A stretch of 64,000 nt of DNA from Paenibacillus sp. 37 (GTDB taxonomy: Bacteria; Bacillota; Bacilli; Paenibacillales; Paenibacillaceae), in contig NZ_CP043762.1 in NCBI RefSeq assembly GCF_008386395.1, positions 62,001 to 126,000 on the forward strand. Direction: 5' to 3'. A program made the translations under genes and the position numbers. This document shows, piece by piece, positions 8,816 through 17,706 of the stretch. The stretch's first letter is position 1; every line of letters starts with the position of its first letter. The notes beneath the pieces are model-generated. The model did no database searches, had not been told where the DNA came from, and saw only the letters and a list, made by a program, of their open reading frames with translations.

Positions 8816-10366
8816 TTATTTTATTATCTGCAGTTCTCTCCAGTCATTCGACGTTAGATAGTTAGTGTCAACCAGGAGCTTCAGGGATATCCCGGTTAAT
8901 AACTCCCGTAATGGATAATACACTCTATTCTTCCATACAATTTGCTTACTGCGATTTAGAGTAAAAGAACTCTCCTGGTAAGTCACAGTGATCTTGCCAT
9001 TGCTGTTATCTATGTTACCCCCCAGCAGTTTCACAAGTTCATCTACTGGAGAATATATTGTCAGGTCCGTCGTTCGAAACGATCCTTGTCCCCCATATTG
9101 CATGTACTTGCTTTTGAATTTAACTGGTATAGGGTCATTAATAGTTAAATAATTATCCATGCCAAACGTATAGAAATAGGAATCTGCGTGTGAGTAATCA
9201 ACGACATTGCCGTATCTTCGAGGTGTCATCAGATCAGAGCCTACAATTCGATACGCTCCAAAATTTAGCAAGCCAGATTGAATAATATGATCGGTGCCAC
9301 CCATCCAACTCATGCCATAGTCGATGGCAGAAGATGAACCTGTCGAATTAATCGGTATTGTTTGAATTAACTTCCCATTAGAGGTATCAAATATACGGTA
9401 CTCCTCTTTACCTTTGACTCTTCTACCGTTCTCTGTATAGTTGACCCACAGCACAACATATTTCCCATGAGGGCTAAATTGAGCGATACCAAATGCATAA
9501 TTTGCTCTGCTCGTATCAGACTCTAACAAAGTATGTGACTTACCATGAATAATAAGCTCATGCTTGTATGACCTTTTTTTCTTCGTTTGCTTATATACAA
9601 CAGAAGAACTTAATGTTCTTTTGTACACAAAGTCATCTGAGTTGTTTTTTTGATAAGATTTAAGTTTCAGTTTACTTCCATCAGGCCTGATCTCGTAGGG
9701 GAATTCACCAGGATATGTAACATAGGTATAGTTTTTTGAATCGAAATATAATCCTGCCTCGACATATAATGCGCCTACTTTAGGTGCTGGATCAAAATAA
9801 TTACGATACAATACATTCGTCACAAATATATCGTTATGCTCGGTAGGTCGTTCTTTGGCTGTATGTATAAGCTTATTGGTCGATATAGAGTACACCAGGT
9901 ATTCGCGACTTCCTTTCTCTACTACATACATGTTTGCATCTGGATAAACGCCGTCTATCCTTCCATTCGCTGTATTTCGGTTAGCAATAATGGAAAATAC
10001 CTTAGTGCGGCTATCATACTTCACAATTTTTTCGGTGGAACCACTCTGTAGGATCGAATAGCTTATCAATGGATTTTTTGTATTCATGCCTTTAATCTTT
10101 CTGAAGTTGTACTCCGAAGACTTATCTACATAATCTACCACTGTGTCTTCACTGGTAAATAAACCTGTATGATAGTCTACTGTAGTTTTCCGAATAATGG
10201 CGTCTCCTGTTCTATTACGAAAGTTCGAATCTTGCATCCATTCAAAATAGATCTTATCTCTACTATCGGTTGGAATCTCATTAGCCATAGCTAATTTTCC
10301 AGGAACAGTCCACTCTAAAACAAGTAACAACACGATTATAACCGCTATATTATGTATCTTTTTCAT
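8816..10366 (-). CDS. Secreted protein with C-terminal copper-amine-oxidase-like stalk domain
   Basis: 516 residues from ATG 10366, which has GGAGAG five bases upstream; the preceding GTG/ATG options lack this spacing. A signal peptide (MKKIHNIAVIIVLLLVLEWT) ends near AMA. The long middle part shows WD/propeller-like strands (KYDSRTKVFSI, GKYVVLWVNYTENGR, YRIFDTSNGKLIQTIP). The last 80 residues (SPVDELVKLLGG, VTYQESSFTLNRSKQ, YYPLRELLTGISLKL) match the copper amine oxidase N-terminal-like domain that is frequent in Paenibacillus exported proteins and acts as a wall or protein-interaction module. It lies between the two paralogous secreted genes and is transcribed the same way; separate gaps suggest it is not strictly co-transcribed. 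Confidence 0.8.
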   Translation of the reverse strand: MKKIHNIAVIIVLLLVLEWTVPGKLAMANEIPTDSRDKIYFEWMQDSNFRNRTGDAIIRKTTVDYHTGLFTSEDTVVDYVDKSSEYNFRKIKGMNTKNPLISYSILQSGSTEKIVKYDSRTKVFSIIANRNTANGRIDGVYPDANMYVVEKGSREYLVYSISTNKLIHTAKERPTEHNDIFVTNVLYRNYFDPAPKVGALYVEAGLYFDSKNYTYVTYPGEFPYEIRPDGSKLKLKSYQKNNSDDFVYKRTLSSSVVYKQTKKKRSYKHELIIHGKSHTLLESDTSRANYAFGIAQFSPHGKYVVLWVNYTENGRRVKGKEEYRIFDTSNGKLIQTIPINSTGSSSAIDYGMSWMGGTDHIIQSGLLNFGAYRIVGSDLMTPRRYGNVVDYSHADSYFYTFGMDNYLTINDPIPVKFKSKYMQYGGQGSFRTTDLTIYSPVDELVKLLGGNIDNSNGKITVTYQESSFTLNRSKQIVWKNRVYYPLRELLTGISLKLLVDTNYLTSNDWRELQIIK

Positions 10367-10935
10367 TAGTACTCTCCGATCCAAATCAATTTATTTTAGG
10401 TATATCATCATTACAAACTAAGGATTCATTTTCAATCTTCTCGAGTGAGATAATTGCCATAATTAATGGTTGGATGCGTTCGTCTTGGAATGGAGTATCA
10501 ACGATAAACTCTCAGCTTAAATAAACTACCTAACAATTCTTTGTCAAAATAATAGATCTACCTTCTGCTATAGGTTAAAAGAAAGCTAAATATTGAGTAA
10601 GCACAAAGAAACGCAAAGACTTACATAAATTTTGTATCACGAACAGACATGGGAATGAGGCGAAATGGATGGCTATCGAGCAAGATGGAGATCAATCATA
10701 AGCTGAGAGCAGAACAGGCGCCTTCAAGGCAACATATGTTGTTTATCGTAAGGACATGAATCCTGTTTGCAAAGCAGTTCTTATATTGCATTATTTGATT
10801 CCGGCACGTATTACGAAACGACTTACAGGATGAGGAAAGCCATCATTGCAAGAAAGTCTTGAGTTAACTAAAACGTTCAATTAGATCCTGAAGAAGCTCT
10901 TCTTTCTTTTTTCTTTCTGAAGATTTCTGAAATAG
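10367..10935. other. Intergenic, no supported gene
   Basis: Short protein-like stretches on the plus strand (for example KATYVVYRKDMNPVCK near 10730-10780) have no start or ribosome binding site and are interrupted. They may be fragments of a lost gene. Confidence 0.4.
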
Positions 10936-10965
10936 AAACGACGGCCTCCTTTTGAGAGGTCGTCA
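10936..10965 (-). terminator. Intrinsic terminator of the intact secreted paralogue
   Basis: On the minus strand GACGACCTC pairs with GGAGGCCGTC around an A-rich loop, followed by GTTTCTATTTC, immediately after the stop codon at 10972. Confidence 0.55.
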
Positions 10966-10971
10966 TTCAAT

Positions 10972-12132
10972 TCAATATGAAAGAGTAAATTTACTCACAT
11001 TACTTGAAGCATAATTCAGGACGTAAACTATCCCCTTACCTTCATAGTATAATTGTCCGTCTCCTAAATCCATGTTGAATTTGTACAGTGATTTAATTTT
11101 TAGTGATTTTCGATCCAGAATTCCAAGTTGGTTTTGATCTTGAAAAAGAATGGTTGAACCTTCATCCGATTCAAATAACTCAAAAGAATTTGATGATATT
11201 TTGGTTTTGTTTATAAATCCTTTTGAGTCAAAAGCGTAAATCGAAGTCTTACTTTTCATTAAAAATGAGTTAGTTGAAATTTTCGTATTACCAATATAAG
11301 GACCAGCTGACTCTGGCAGTGTTTTTGTCCAGAGTGTTTTTCCTTGTGAGTTTTTAGCAATAACTGCCGTTGTCTCTCCTTGATCAAATTTTGTAAATAA
11401 CATTGTTTTATCTTTTAAGATACCCATAAAAGACAAACCAATATTCCGGTAACTAAATGATTTATTCAAGTGATCGTCATAAAAGGAAAGCGTAGACTTG
11501 TATTCACCTGCTGAGGACCAATTAGAAAGAGTGGTAATAAAGCCATTTTGTTTGTAGTACATAAATTCGTTAATTGATTTCTTATTGAGTAGTTTACCAT
11601 CGGCACTGAAACGATATGTCACATATTTGGAGGTGTTTAGTTTTAAATGAACAAGCAGTGTACCATCATTCATGATGTAAGATCCTACTTCGTCGGAGGA
11701 TTTCTCTGTAAATGTATAACCCCATAGTTTTTTACCATTTGGAGAATACACACGGAGTTGGAAGAATTCTCGATTCTTTTTTTCATCCATGTAAGCAGTA
11801 ATAAATGACATATTTCCATTAGAGAAAATTTCATTTTTATAACCAAATTTCGCAAAAATCACACGGGAAGATGAAATGACATCAACTGTCCCAACTTTAG
11901 CTCTGGTTTTTTCTTTATACACGGTGACCTTCCCTGACGAATCCATAAAATAAAGATAATCCTTTGTTCTTGCAAAGTGTGCCACTTTTCTTATAATGTC
12001 AGAGCTATCCTTATGTGCAATGCTCCAATCTGGCGTAGGCAAAGAATCATAGGATGTGGATGCTGCTGATATAGGATTAGCCATTAGTAAGAGCGATATA
12101 ACAATAAGAAAGCATAAGTTAAGTTTTTTCAT
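10972..12132 (-). CDS. Secreted propeller-like protein, intact paralogue of 7598-8750
   Basis: 386 residues from ATG 12132 with AAGGGG five bases upstream. A clear signal peptide (MKKLNLCFLIVISLLLMANP) ends at ISAA. The mature part parallels the paralogue through most of its length: TSYDSLPTPDW, DYLYFMDSSGKVTVY, VGSYIMNDGTLLVHLKLN, LSFMGILKDKTMLFTKFDQ. Repeated beta strands with recurring G and K turns suggest a propeller, but no known family was recognised. The intact signal sequence here supports the reading that the 7598 copy is broken. Confidence 0.8.
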   Translation of the reverse strand: MKKLNLCFLIVISLLLMANPISAASTSYDSLPTPDWSIAHKDSSDIIRKVAHFARTKDYLYFMDSSGKVTVYKEKTRAKVGTVDVISSSRVIFAKFGYKNEIFSNGNMSFITAYMDEKKNREFFQLRVYSPNGKKLWGYTFTEKSSDEVGSYIMNDGTLLVHLKLNTSKYVTYRFSADGKLLNKKSINEFMYYKQNGFITTLSNWSSAGEYKSTLSFYDDHLNKSFSYRNIGLSFMGILKDKTMLFTKFDQGETTAVIAKNSQGKTLWTKTLPESAGPYIGNTKISTNSFLMKSKTSIYAFDSKGFINKTKISSNSFELFESDEGSTILFQDQNQLGILDRKSLKIKSLYKFNMDLGDGQLYYEGKGIVYVLNYASSNVSKFTLSY

Positions 12133-12189
12133 AAGGTCCCCTTAATCGATAATTTGAAAAAAATAAATTCAATAATAAGTCTTTTGAAT

Positions 12190-12553
12190 CACATTGGTAG
12201 ATGATCCACTTCGCCATTTCTTCGCGTGTCAACGTCGTGCTCGGTTTAAACCTATTCGGATAATCCGAGGGTTTTAGGAAACCTAAAGAACTGCATCATT
12301 TACTTCTTCCTCACTCAAGCCAGAAATGTTTCAAACTCTGCACGGGTTACCATCATACCTGGCTTAAATGTGCCAACAAATATATCCTTTGAAATAGCCA
12401 TTCGCTACGGCTGCATCGATGGCAGGCAGGTACATCTTTAAATAAGGTAACTGCAGCCTGATTTGTGTTTCCGGTGAATCAATACATCCCCAATACCAAT
12501 GCACCACTTAATAAGAGTTGAGTCGGATTTTTCAATTCTTTCACGCTCCACAT
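12190..12553 (-). pseudogene. Decayed SLH-domain gene
   Basis: Across several frames the minus strand shows pieces of an SLH protein: a start MWSVKELKNPTQLLLSGAL, then AAVTLFKDVPA, DAAVANGYFKGY, GTFKPGMMVTRAEFETFLA and PNRFKPSTTLTREEMAKWI. These are typical SLH motifs (FxDV, GxFxPxxxxTRAE) separated by at least three frameshifts and stops. The gene is non-functional. Confidence 0.75.
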
Positions 12554-12920
12554 GTTAAAAGCAGACTATACTTCCTTGATATAAGCTATGTATTCTTTAG
12601 GATTGACCTTTTTTTCAGATTGAGATTAAACAGATTTGTTAATTTGAATCTAAATGTTACGTGGGGTGTTTCTACATTGAGTTAGTTTTATTAGGGATCT
12701 GCTCTTATGTGAATGTGTTATGCTGCTCATTTACACGTCCTTCCCATAATCTTGAATGTAGTTTTCTGTTCCGTAATACCTATCAAACTTGCCAAGAACA
12801 AGAATATTCTACCACTAAATGATCAAAGGATATAGGTATAATATCCCAAAAATACTTATAATCCATTTTGCTCCTGATCTTTTAGTTAAGTTGATGTTTC
12901 ACAAGCTGGAAGAAAATAAA
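12554..12920. other. Intergenic, no supported gene
   Basis: AT-rich. Overlapping plus-strand frames run into the antisense of the RsfA-like gene and lack a ribosome binding site. Confidence 0.4.
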
Positions 12921-12923
12921 AAA

Positions 12924-12941
12924 AGCAGCTCGCGGCTGCTT
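12924..12941. terminator. Bidirectional intrinsic terminator
   Basis: AGCAGC pairs with GCTGCT around a short loop, with an A-run on the left and a T-run on the right. It lies six bases past the stop codon of the RsfA-like gene. Confidence 0.75.
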
Positions 12942-12946
12942 TTTGT

Positions 12947-13522
12947 TTACCCAGTTATTTGTTCCATTTTATTATTTGATATCTTATCAGCGAGTCTCAT
13001 AAAAACATTCATGTCAACAGCGTTAATTATTTCACTTTGTAAGTTTGCATATTCACTTTTCAACTTCTCATTCTTATTATTCGCTTCTTCGAGACGACCT
13101 GCTAATTCTAGAGTCATCTGTCTTAGCAACGAAATATGTGAATTCAGATTATCCATAATTTCATTAAAGGTAACTACAAACTCTTGGTCTAGTTGAATTG
13201 GTTCTTGAAGTGAATAAACCGTATTATTTTCTTCTCTGGGACTCAGTTCATGAGCAATCGTATTTGAATTAGTTATAGTTACAATACTTCCATCATTTTT
13301 GTTTTGATTTCGGATTTGTTTAGCTTTTCGAATAGCGTCCTCATACTTTTTACGTAAGGATCCATTCCAGCGGAAACCACACGCTGCTTTTGATCTTTTT
13401 AATTTTTCACTAGCTTCTTCAAATGCTTTAAGTTGTGTACTTCCAGATTCGATATGCTGTAATACAGTCTGTGCTAAAAACAAATCTGCTTCAACGTCCC
13501 AACTGTCTTTACGCAATTCCAT
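12947..13522 (-). CDS. RsfA-family transcriptional regulator
   Basis: 191 residues from ATG 13522, with GGGAG eight bases upstream (a GTG three codons earlier is too close). The N-terminal 60 residues (ELRKDSWDVEADLFLAQTVL, then HIESGSTQLKAFEEASEKL and ACGFRWNGSLRKKYEDAI) match the Myb/SANT-like domain of RsfA, a regulator active in the forespore of Bacillus under sigma-F. The C-terminal third is a coiled coil (LRQMTLELAGRLEEANNKNE), probably for dimerisation. Relatives occur in several copies in spore formers, so the exact target is unknown. Confidence 0.8.
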   Translation of the reverse strand: MELRKDSWDVEADLFLAQTVLQHIESGSTQLKAFEEASEKLKRSKAACGFRWNGSLRKKYEDAIRKAKQIRNQNKNDGSIVTITNSNTIAHELSPREENNTVYSLQEPIQLDQEFVVTFNEIMDNLNSHISLLRQMTLELAGRLEEANNKNEKLKSEYANLQSEIINAVDMNVFMRLADKISNNKMEQITG

Positions 13523-14030
13523 AATGAACACTCCCTGATTTTGATATATTGATATCTCTATTTATATCCCAAAATATATGAACATATTCCCAAAGATCTG
13601 AATTTTATCTACTTACAGTTCTAAAAGATATCTACGAACATTAATTGATTACTCTACTCCACAGAATAAAATAGCTGAATACCTATGGAGTACTAGCAAC
13701 ACTGGACATAAGATAACTGAGCTACTCAGTAAGTATGACTATTCAGTTTACAATTCCGATAAACTGTAATAATACCTGTAATTAACCATCTTTGCTTAAA
13801 GTAAGCTGTTCAAGAATCCAGTTAAGAGCTCGACATCTTTTTTTTCATTCTTGTATCGTTTGTCCGTAAAGACTTTACAATTTCGTCGACAGAGATGAGC
13901 TCACTGCATCCCCTAGGAAAATTCCAGGATGGAAGCTCCTTAATTTACTTTCTATTCCTATCCGGAGCTTCTGACTATCACTGAGCCTCGAAGTATTCTC
14001 TTCTCTTCTTTCGTAGGTTACTCAAGAAAA
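13523..14030. other. Intergenic region with small inverted repeats
   Basis: No coding frame is supported. It holds ACTGAG-CTA-CTCAGT (13716-13730) and CAGTTTA/TAAACTG with a nine-base loop (13744-13766). They could be protein-binding or hairpin sites; nothing fixes their role. Confidence 0.4.
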
Positions 14031-14032
14031 AC

Positions 14033-14065
14033 ATCAAACAGCAGAGGATACCCCTGCTGTTTGAT
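14033..14065 (-). terminator. Intrinsic terminator of the DsbA-like gene
   Basis: ATCAAACAGCAG pairs perfectly with CTGCTGTTTGAT, followed on the minus strand by GTTTTTCTTG. It lies about 95 bases past the stop codon. Confidence 0.7.
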
Positions 14066-14159
14066 TTCTCTAATATGTACAATTAATGTGCGCAATCAAT
14101 TCCCCTGTTGGTTGTGAGAAAACATACTAAATTTGATGATCATATAAAATAAGTTTGAA

Positions 14160-14858
14160 TTACATTTTTGATTCTATGATCTCAGATAACTGTTCTAAAC
14201 TAGGATTAACGTATTTATCTCCCTCTACAACAAATGTCGGTACACTCGCAACGCCATTGATGGAGGTGATTTTAAAATCTTCTTTTACTTCATATAACCC
14301 CTCTAGTTTCTTTAAACTCTGTTCAACCAATTTAGAATTACCATGCGGTACATATTCATCGATTAATTTAAGTAGGAACTTTTCATTCGCCCAAACGGTT
14401 CTTTCTTCTCCTTGGTTCATATAAATTGCATGGTGATACTCCCAGAACGCCTCTTGATTTTGACTCCAAAGAATTTCTCCTACCATAGCTGCCTTTATGC
14501 TGTCTGGACCTAAGAAAGGATAATTAACTACATAGAGTTGGGCTTTGCCTGTATCAATAAACTTTTCTTTGAATTTATCGAAATTGTCATTATTCCAGGC
14601 CTTACAATAGGGACATTTGTAATCGACGAATTCAATGACCTTAACCGGCGCTTGTGGATCACCTATATAAGCTTGTTTATTGAGTTTGTAATCGCCTGCC
14701 ATGACTTCTATTTTACTGTCTACATCCTGAAAAGTGGGGAATTCCTCTTTTGATTTGAAACCTGATAAAAGAACCATAAGAAGAACTACTAGTAATCCCA
14801 AAAAGGTAAATACCATTATCCCTTTCTTTAATGAGTTCCTTTTTTTCTCAATTTTCAT
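14160..14858 (-). CDS. Membrane-anchored DsbA/BdbD-like thiol-disulfide oxidoreductase
   Basis: 232 residues from ATG 14858 with GGGAG upstream. A basic start and a single membrane segment (MVFTFLGLLVVLLMVLLSGF) hold the protein outside the membrane. The thioredoxin fold follows with a CPYC active site (C82, C85 in DYKCPYCKAW), a helical insert and the cis-proline loop GVASVPTFVV. BdbD-type enzymes oxidise cysteines of exported proteins, and such genes are common next to conjugation and surface-protein genes, whose products may be its substrates. It is a single-gene unit behind leader element 2 and is followed by its own terminator. Confidence 0.88.
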   Translation of the reverse strand: MKIEKKRNSLKKGIMVFTFLGLLVVLLMVLLSGFKSKEEFPTFQDVDSKIEVMAGDYKLNKQAYIGDPQAPVKVIEFVDYKCPYCKAWNNDNFDKFKEKFIDTGKAQLYVVNYPFLGPDSIKAAMVGEILWSQNQEAFWEYHHAIYMNQGEERTVWANEKFLLKLIDEYVPHGNSKLVEQSLKKLEGLYEVKEDFKITSINGVASVPTFVVEGDKYVNPSLEQLSEIIESKM

Positions 14859-14894
14859 TTATAACACTCCCTCTTAGTTTATACCGAAAAAACA

Positions 14895-14993
14895 AAAAAG
14901 CACCTCAATAAGACCATGTGGTCTTATTGAGGTGCTTCCTCTTCCGGATATTCAATTACTTTAGATTATACATCAGCTTGTGCACAAAACCAA
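14895..14993 (-). promoter_or_regulatory. Leader-terminator element 2 (DsbA-like gene)
   Basis: Best-formed copy. It has -35 TTGGTT (14993-14988), a 17-base spacer and -10 TATAAT (14970-14965). Then come AATTGAATATCC, GAGGAAGCACC, a perfect 16-bp stem with a four-base loop (14935-14900) and TTTTTTG. The start codon is about 40 bases downstream of the hairpin. Confidence 0.85.
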
Positions 14994-15058
14994 GTGGATA
15001 TTGATTGGATTGGTGTCTAATCAAACTTTTAAGAATTTAAATGGACTCAAGTGAGTCC

Positions 15059-15457
15059 TTAGGGAATGCTCTCTATTAGTTTAATACCCACAATATCATT
15101 GTTGAGGTCACGTAATACAAGGCTTTTATAGGTTGCATCAATGTTTATAAGAGTTTCTATATCAAATATATCACTAGTAGTTCTTTTAATATTTGAATCC
15201 ATTAGGATCGCTTGTTCACCAAAAACGTAATTTTTTCCGTCTTTCACAACAACAATAGATACGACCTCTGTATAACGATCCAATACTCTATTCACTTGTT
15301 TACCTGATAATATTGTTTCATCGTAAGCTATGAAGGAATTCTCGGTTAAATCATGCAGGGTAGGTAAGACACTTGTTGACTGAGTACATCCATTAGCAAT
15401 AAATACAACCATCAATAATGAAATGCTGCGGATGAATTTCCTCACGATCCATTTCAC
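15059..15457 (-). CDS. Small lipoprotein of unknown function
   Basis: 132 residues from ATG 15457 with AAGGAG five bases upstream. A basic start and hydrophobic stretch end in the lipobox IANGC (Cys24), so the mature protein should be lipid-anchored on the outer face of the membrane. The rest (VVSIVVVKDGKNYVFGEQ, then LVLRDLNNDIVGIKLIE) has short strands and no recognised family. Monocistronic, behind leader element 3. Confidence 0.7.
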   Translation of the reverse strand: MKWIVRKFIRSISLLMVVFIANGCTQSTSVLPTLHDLTENSFIAYDETILSGKQVNRVLDRYTEVVSIVVVKDGKNYVFGEQAILMDSNIKRTTSDIFDIETLINIDATYKSLVLRDLNNDIVGIKLIESIP

Positions 15458-15470
15458 TCCTTATAAATAG

Positions 15471-15570
15471 AAAAAGCACCTCATGCAACAGCCTAAGCAG
15501 TTGTAGGAGGTACTTCCTCATGTCCTTATTCAGTTGCTTTTATTATATCCTTTGAGCGTCTAGCGTGTAA
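15471..15570 (-). promoter_or_regulatory. Leader-terminator element 3 (lipoprotein gene)
   Basis: -35-like TTACAC (15570-15565), 17-base spacer, TATAAT (15547-15542), AACTGAATAAGGACA, GAGGAAGTACC, imperfect stem-loop (15513-15476) and TTTTTC. The start codon is 18 bases downstream of the hairpin. Confidence 0.8.
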
Positions 15571-15701
15571 ACAAACAATAATGCTCTTAGGCAAGTACAA
15601 GTGAATTTAGATGTAGCACGCAGGATGCTCGTTTTGTAGGATATTTCAAGTAAATACTCATTAACATCTAAAAGGTCCTTTGATCAGGGCCTGTAAGACA
15701 T

Positions 15702-16214
15702 TCACGCGCTCTGTAGTTTCTTTATTTCAATATGATCGGCTTGTAATCTTAAAAAGGAAGGGGTATCAACTTCTTCCCCCCAGTTATAATTGTTTGGCAA
15801 AAAGACCTTCTCACTATGTATTTCTATATAATAATCCTCCAGTTCATGAACGTTAATACGCTCATTAAGAAGAGCAGTTGAAATCCTGACATCAATGAAT
15901 CTTGCAACTTCTAAACCTAATTCTTTACATAATTTGATCCAAGATTTATTTACATGCGATTTCATTTTAGCCTCAGCCGGTGTGGAGTTTTTTTTAAATT
16001 GCTCGATCCACTCGGGCCTATACTTTTTTAGGTGTTCCCTTTCTAGTGTTAAAACTTCTACATTCATATATAGTCCAAATTCCGCCTTAACATCCCAACC
16101 TAAAAAACTACTAATTTCATCGTTATATTTAAACCACTTTTCATGATATGTAAACTGATGATGGATAACACTCCACTGTTCCGTTCCTTTGTTTACTTTA
16201 AGATAATGAGCCAT
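15702..16214 (-). CDS. Hypothetical protein, 170 aa
   Basis: ATG 16214 with GGGAG upstream. Soluble, no signal or membrane segment, rich in K, E, W and Y (KGTEQWSVIHHQFTYHEKWF near the start; WIKLCKELGLEVARFIDVRI in the middle). No family recognised. It lies 45 bases downstream of the next gene (16260-16793) on the same strand and is probably co-transcribed with it from leader element 4. Confidence 0.65.
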   Translation of the reverse strand: MAHYLKVNKGTEQWSVIHHQFTYHEKWFKYNDEISSFLGWDVKAEFGLYMNVEVLTLEREHLKKYRPEWIEQFKKNSTPAEAKMKSHVNKSWIKLCKELGLEVARFIDVRISTALLNERINVHELEDYYIEIHSEKVFLPNNYNWGEEVDTPSFLRLQADHIEIKKLQSA

Positions 16215-16259
16215 TCTCTTCTCTCCCTATCAATAAATTTTATAATTTCGATAGATTCT

Positions 16260-16793
16260 TTACTTTGCCAACCTTAACTGTATAGCGTTCGATATAGCTA
16301 TTTTCCACTTTGTCGAACCTTGCCCCAGGTATTTAATAATGGTTTCTGCACAAGGATAACCTTGATTGTTTTGCGCGAAAGTTGTGTAATCACTTCTTGA
16401 GAGAAAACTACCATATTGTTCCGAGGCTTTCCGAACAGCCTCAATACATTTACCATGAAAATATGACTGTACTGGATTTTTAATAGGTAGTGTGACTAGA
16501 TTTGAATTCGAATAAGAATGTCCAATATTACCTACAATCGATTCTGATGGATAAGAAGTTGATATTTCGGTGTCTTTAACAACTAGTTTAAGAATTGTAT
16601 TTTTCAGATTCAACTTCCCATCAATATAATCTGTCACTACAGTAGTACGATCATAACCAAGGAGTTCATTAATTATCTGGGCAATTTTGTGTATCGCGTC
16701 CCTTTTATTCGTCATTGCGTTTGTTTGATTATCTAATAAATATATTGATTTCCCTGTTTCAAGCAGATTGATTACTACATCCAACGTATTCAT
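16260..16793 (-). CDS. Hypothetical protein with a possible homing-endonuclease-associated repeat at the C-terminus
   Basis: 177 residues from ATG 16793, with GGGGG six bases upstream; the GTG one codon earlier is closer than usual. The C-terminal 50 residues (SRSDYTTFAQNNQGYPCAET, then IIKYLGQGSTKWKIAISNAI) resemble the DNA-binding homing endonuclease-associated repeat, which has Y, G-x-P, TI and GSW-x-xA in this order. The rest (KRDAIHKIAQIINELLGY) is not recognised. It could be a small DNA-binding protein of the mobile segment. Moderate to low certainty about the motif. Confidence 0.6.
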   Translation of the reverse strand: MNTLDVVINLLETGKSIYLLDNQTNAMTNKRDAIHKIAQIINELLGYDRTTVVTDYIDGKLNLKNTILKLVVKDTEISTSYPSESIVGNIGHSYSNSNLVTLPIKNPVQSYFHGKCIEAVRKASEQYGSFLSRSDYTTFAQNNQGYPCAETIIKYLGQGSTKWKIAISNAIQLRLAK

Positions 16794-16820
16794 CACTAAC
16801 CCCCTGTATATTTAAAAACG

Positions 16821-16927
16821 CAAAAAAAGGAAGCACTCACACACTTAGTAATGACTAAGTGCGAGGTGCTTCCTCGCTTCTCTTATTTAATTAATTCCAT
16901 TATATTCTCTGGGATAAAATCTGTCTA
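16821..16927 (-). promoter_or_regulatory. Leader-terminator element 4 (gene 16260-16793)
   Basis: -35 TAGACA (16927-16922), 17-base spacer, TATAAT (16904-16899), TTAATTAAATAAGAG, GCGAGGAAGCACC, stem-loop with CACTTAGT/ACTAAGTG (hairpin 16873-16828) and TTTTTTTGCG. The start codon is about 35 bases on. Confidence 0.82.
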
Positions 16928-17070
16928 TAGAATTACCATAAACGCTTTACCCAATCTTTTTTAGAGAGATCTCAGACTTTTATTTTCTATGTTCCTGCTC
17001 TGACTATGTAATAACTACTCATACTGCATTGTCCCTATACAGTTTGAATGCAGCCAAATACTCTCTTTTG

Positions 17071-17490
17071 TTACAAGCTCGTTTTCTGACTTTTTTTCAT
17101 TTGAGAAACTCTAGATCGAGAAATGCCTAATATTTCAGCAATTTGATATTGCTTAATCTCAGGATCTAGTTCAATTAACTTTTTCATTTTAATCAGATTA
17201 GAGGTTCTGCTTGTCTTATCAAGTAGTTCTTCAGTTCTCTCTAACGCTGTAGAGTTAGCCTTCACCATCTTTAGGCATTGATAACACACAATTTTTCCTT
17301 TAAAATCAATAAGCTTCGAGCCTGTGTTCTTACAACAAAGTATACAATTTGATTGAGGAATTATAAGAATCAACTTATCCACTTCTGTTTTAATGATGAG
17401 TTCACTACCACAATAAATATGGTTCCTGTCTCGAAATTCTTTAGGGATAGATAATCTACCTTCTACTTCAATCTTTCGTACAAAACTCAT
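17071..17490 (-). CDS. AbrB-like regulator with zinc ribbon and HTH (second copy)
   Basis: 139 residues from ATG 17490 with AAAGGA upstream. An AbrB-type N-terminus (VRKIEVEGRLSIPKEFRDRN) is followed by CILCCK...CYQCLK (two CxxC pairs, about residues 49-73) and a C-terminal HTH (KQYQIAEILGISRSRVSQMK). Same three-part plan as 5267-5788 but shorter in the linker. It probably binds DNA as a dimer and may regulate neighbouring genes. It is preceded by a variant of the leader element, so the regulator may itself be under the shared control. Confidence 0.78.
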   Translation of the reverse strand: MSFVRKIEVEGRLSIPKEFRDRNHIYCGSELIIKTEVDKLILIIPQSNCILCCKNTGSKLIDFKGKIVCYQCLKMVKANSTALERTEELLDKTSRTSNLIKMKKLIELDPEIKQYQIAEILGISRSRVSQMKKSQKTSL

Positions 17491-17574
17491 CGCTCACGTC
17501 CTTTCAACCTTTCTTTAGACATTATATTATATCACAATGATTTCCTATAACAATCAAGAAACATGCACCCCATC

Positions 17575-17622
17575 AATACATTTTATCTCATAGATTTTGA
17601 TGGGGTGCTGGATTATTCATAA
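17575..17622 (-). promoter_or_regulatory. Leader-terminator element 5, variant (AbrB-like gene)
   Basis: Minus strand: TATGAATAATCC, then a perfect 12-bp stem GCACCCCATCAA/TTGATGGGGTGC (17608-17575). The following T stretch is weak (ATGTTTCTTG) and no clear -10 box is seen, so this copy may terminate poorly. It lies 85 bases upstream of the gene. Confidence 0.55.
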
Positions 17623-17706
17623 ATATTCTTAATTCAACATGCTTACGTCATTAGAAATTAGCATCATAAATCATTAATGCAGTTAATATTAGACCGACTA
17701 TTCATG

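Noticed and set aside
12819..13196. 125-residue plus-strand frame
   Set aside because: Antisense of the RsfA-like gene, which has a clear family match and ribosome binding site.
14895..14993. LoaP-type antitermination sites
   Set aside because: No NusG-paralogue gene is visible, and known LoaP targets are long biosynthetic operons; the idea is kept only as a comparison.
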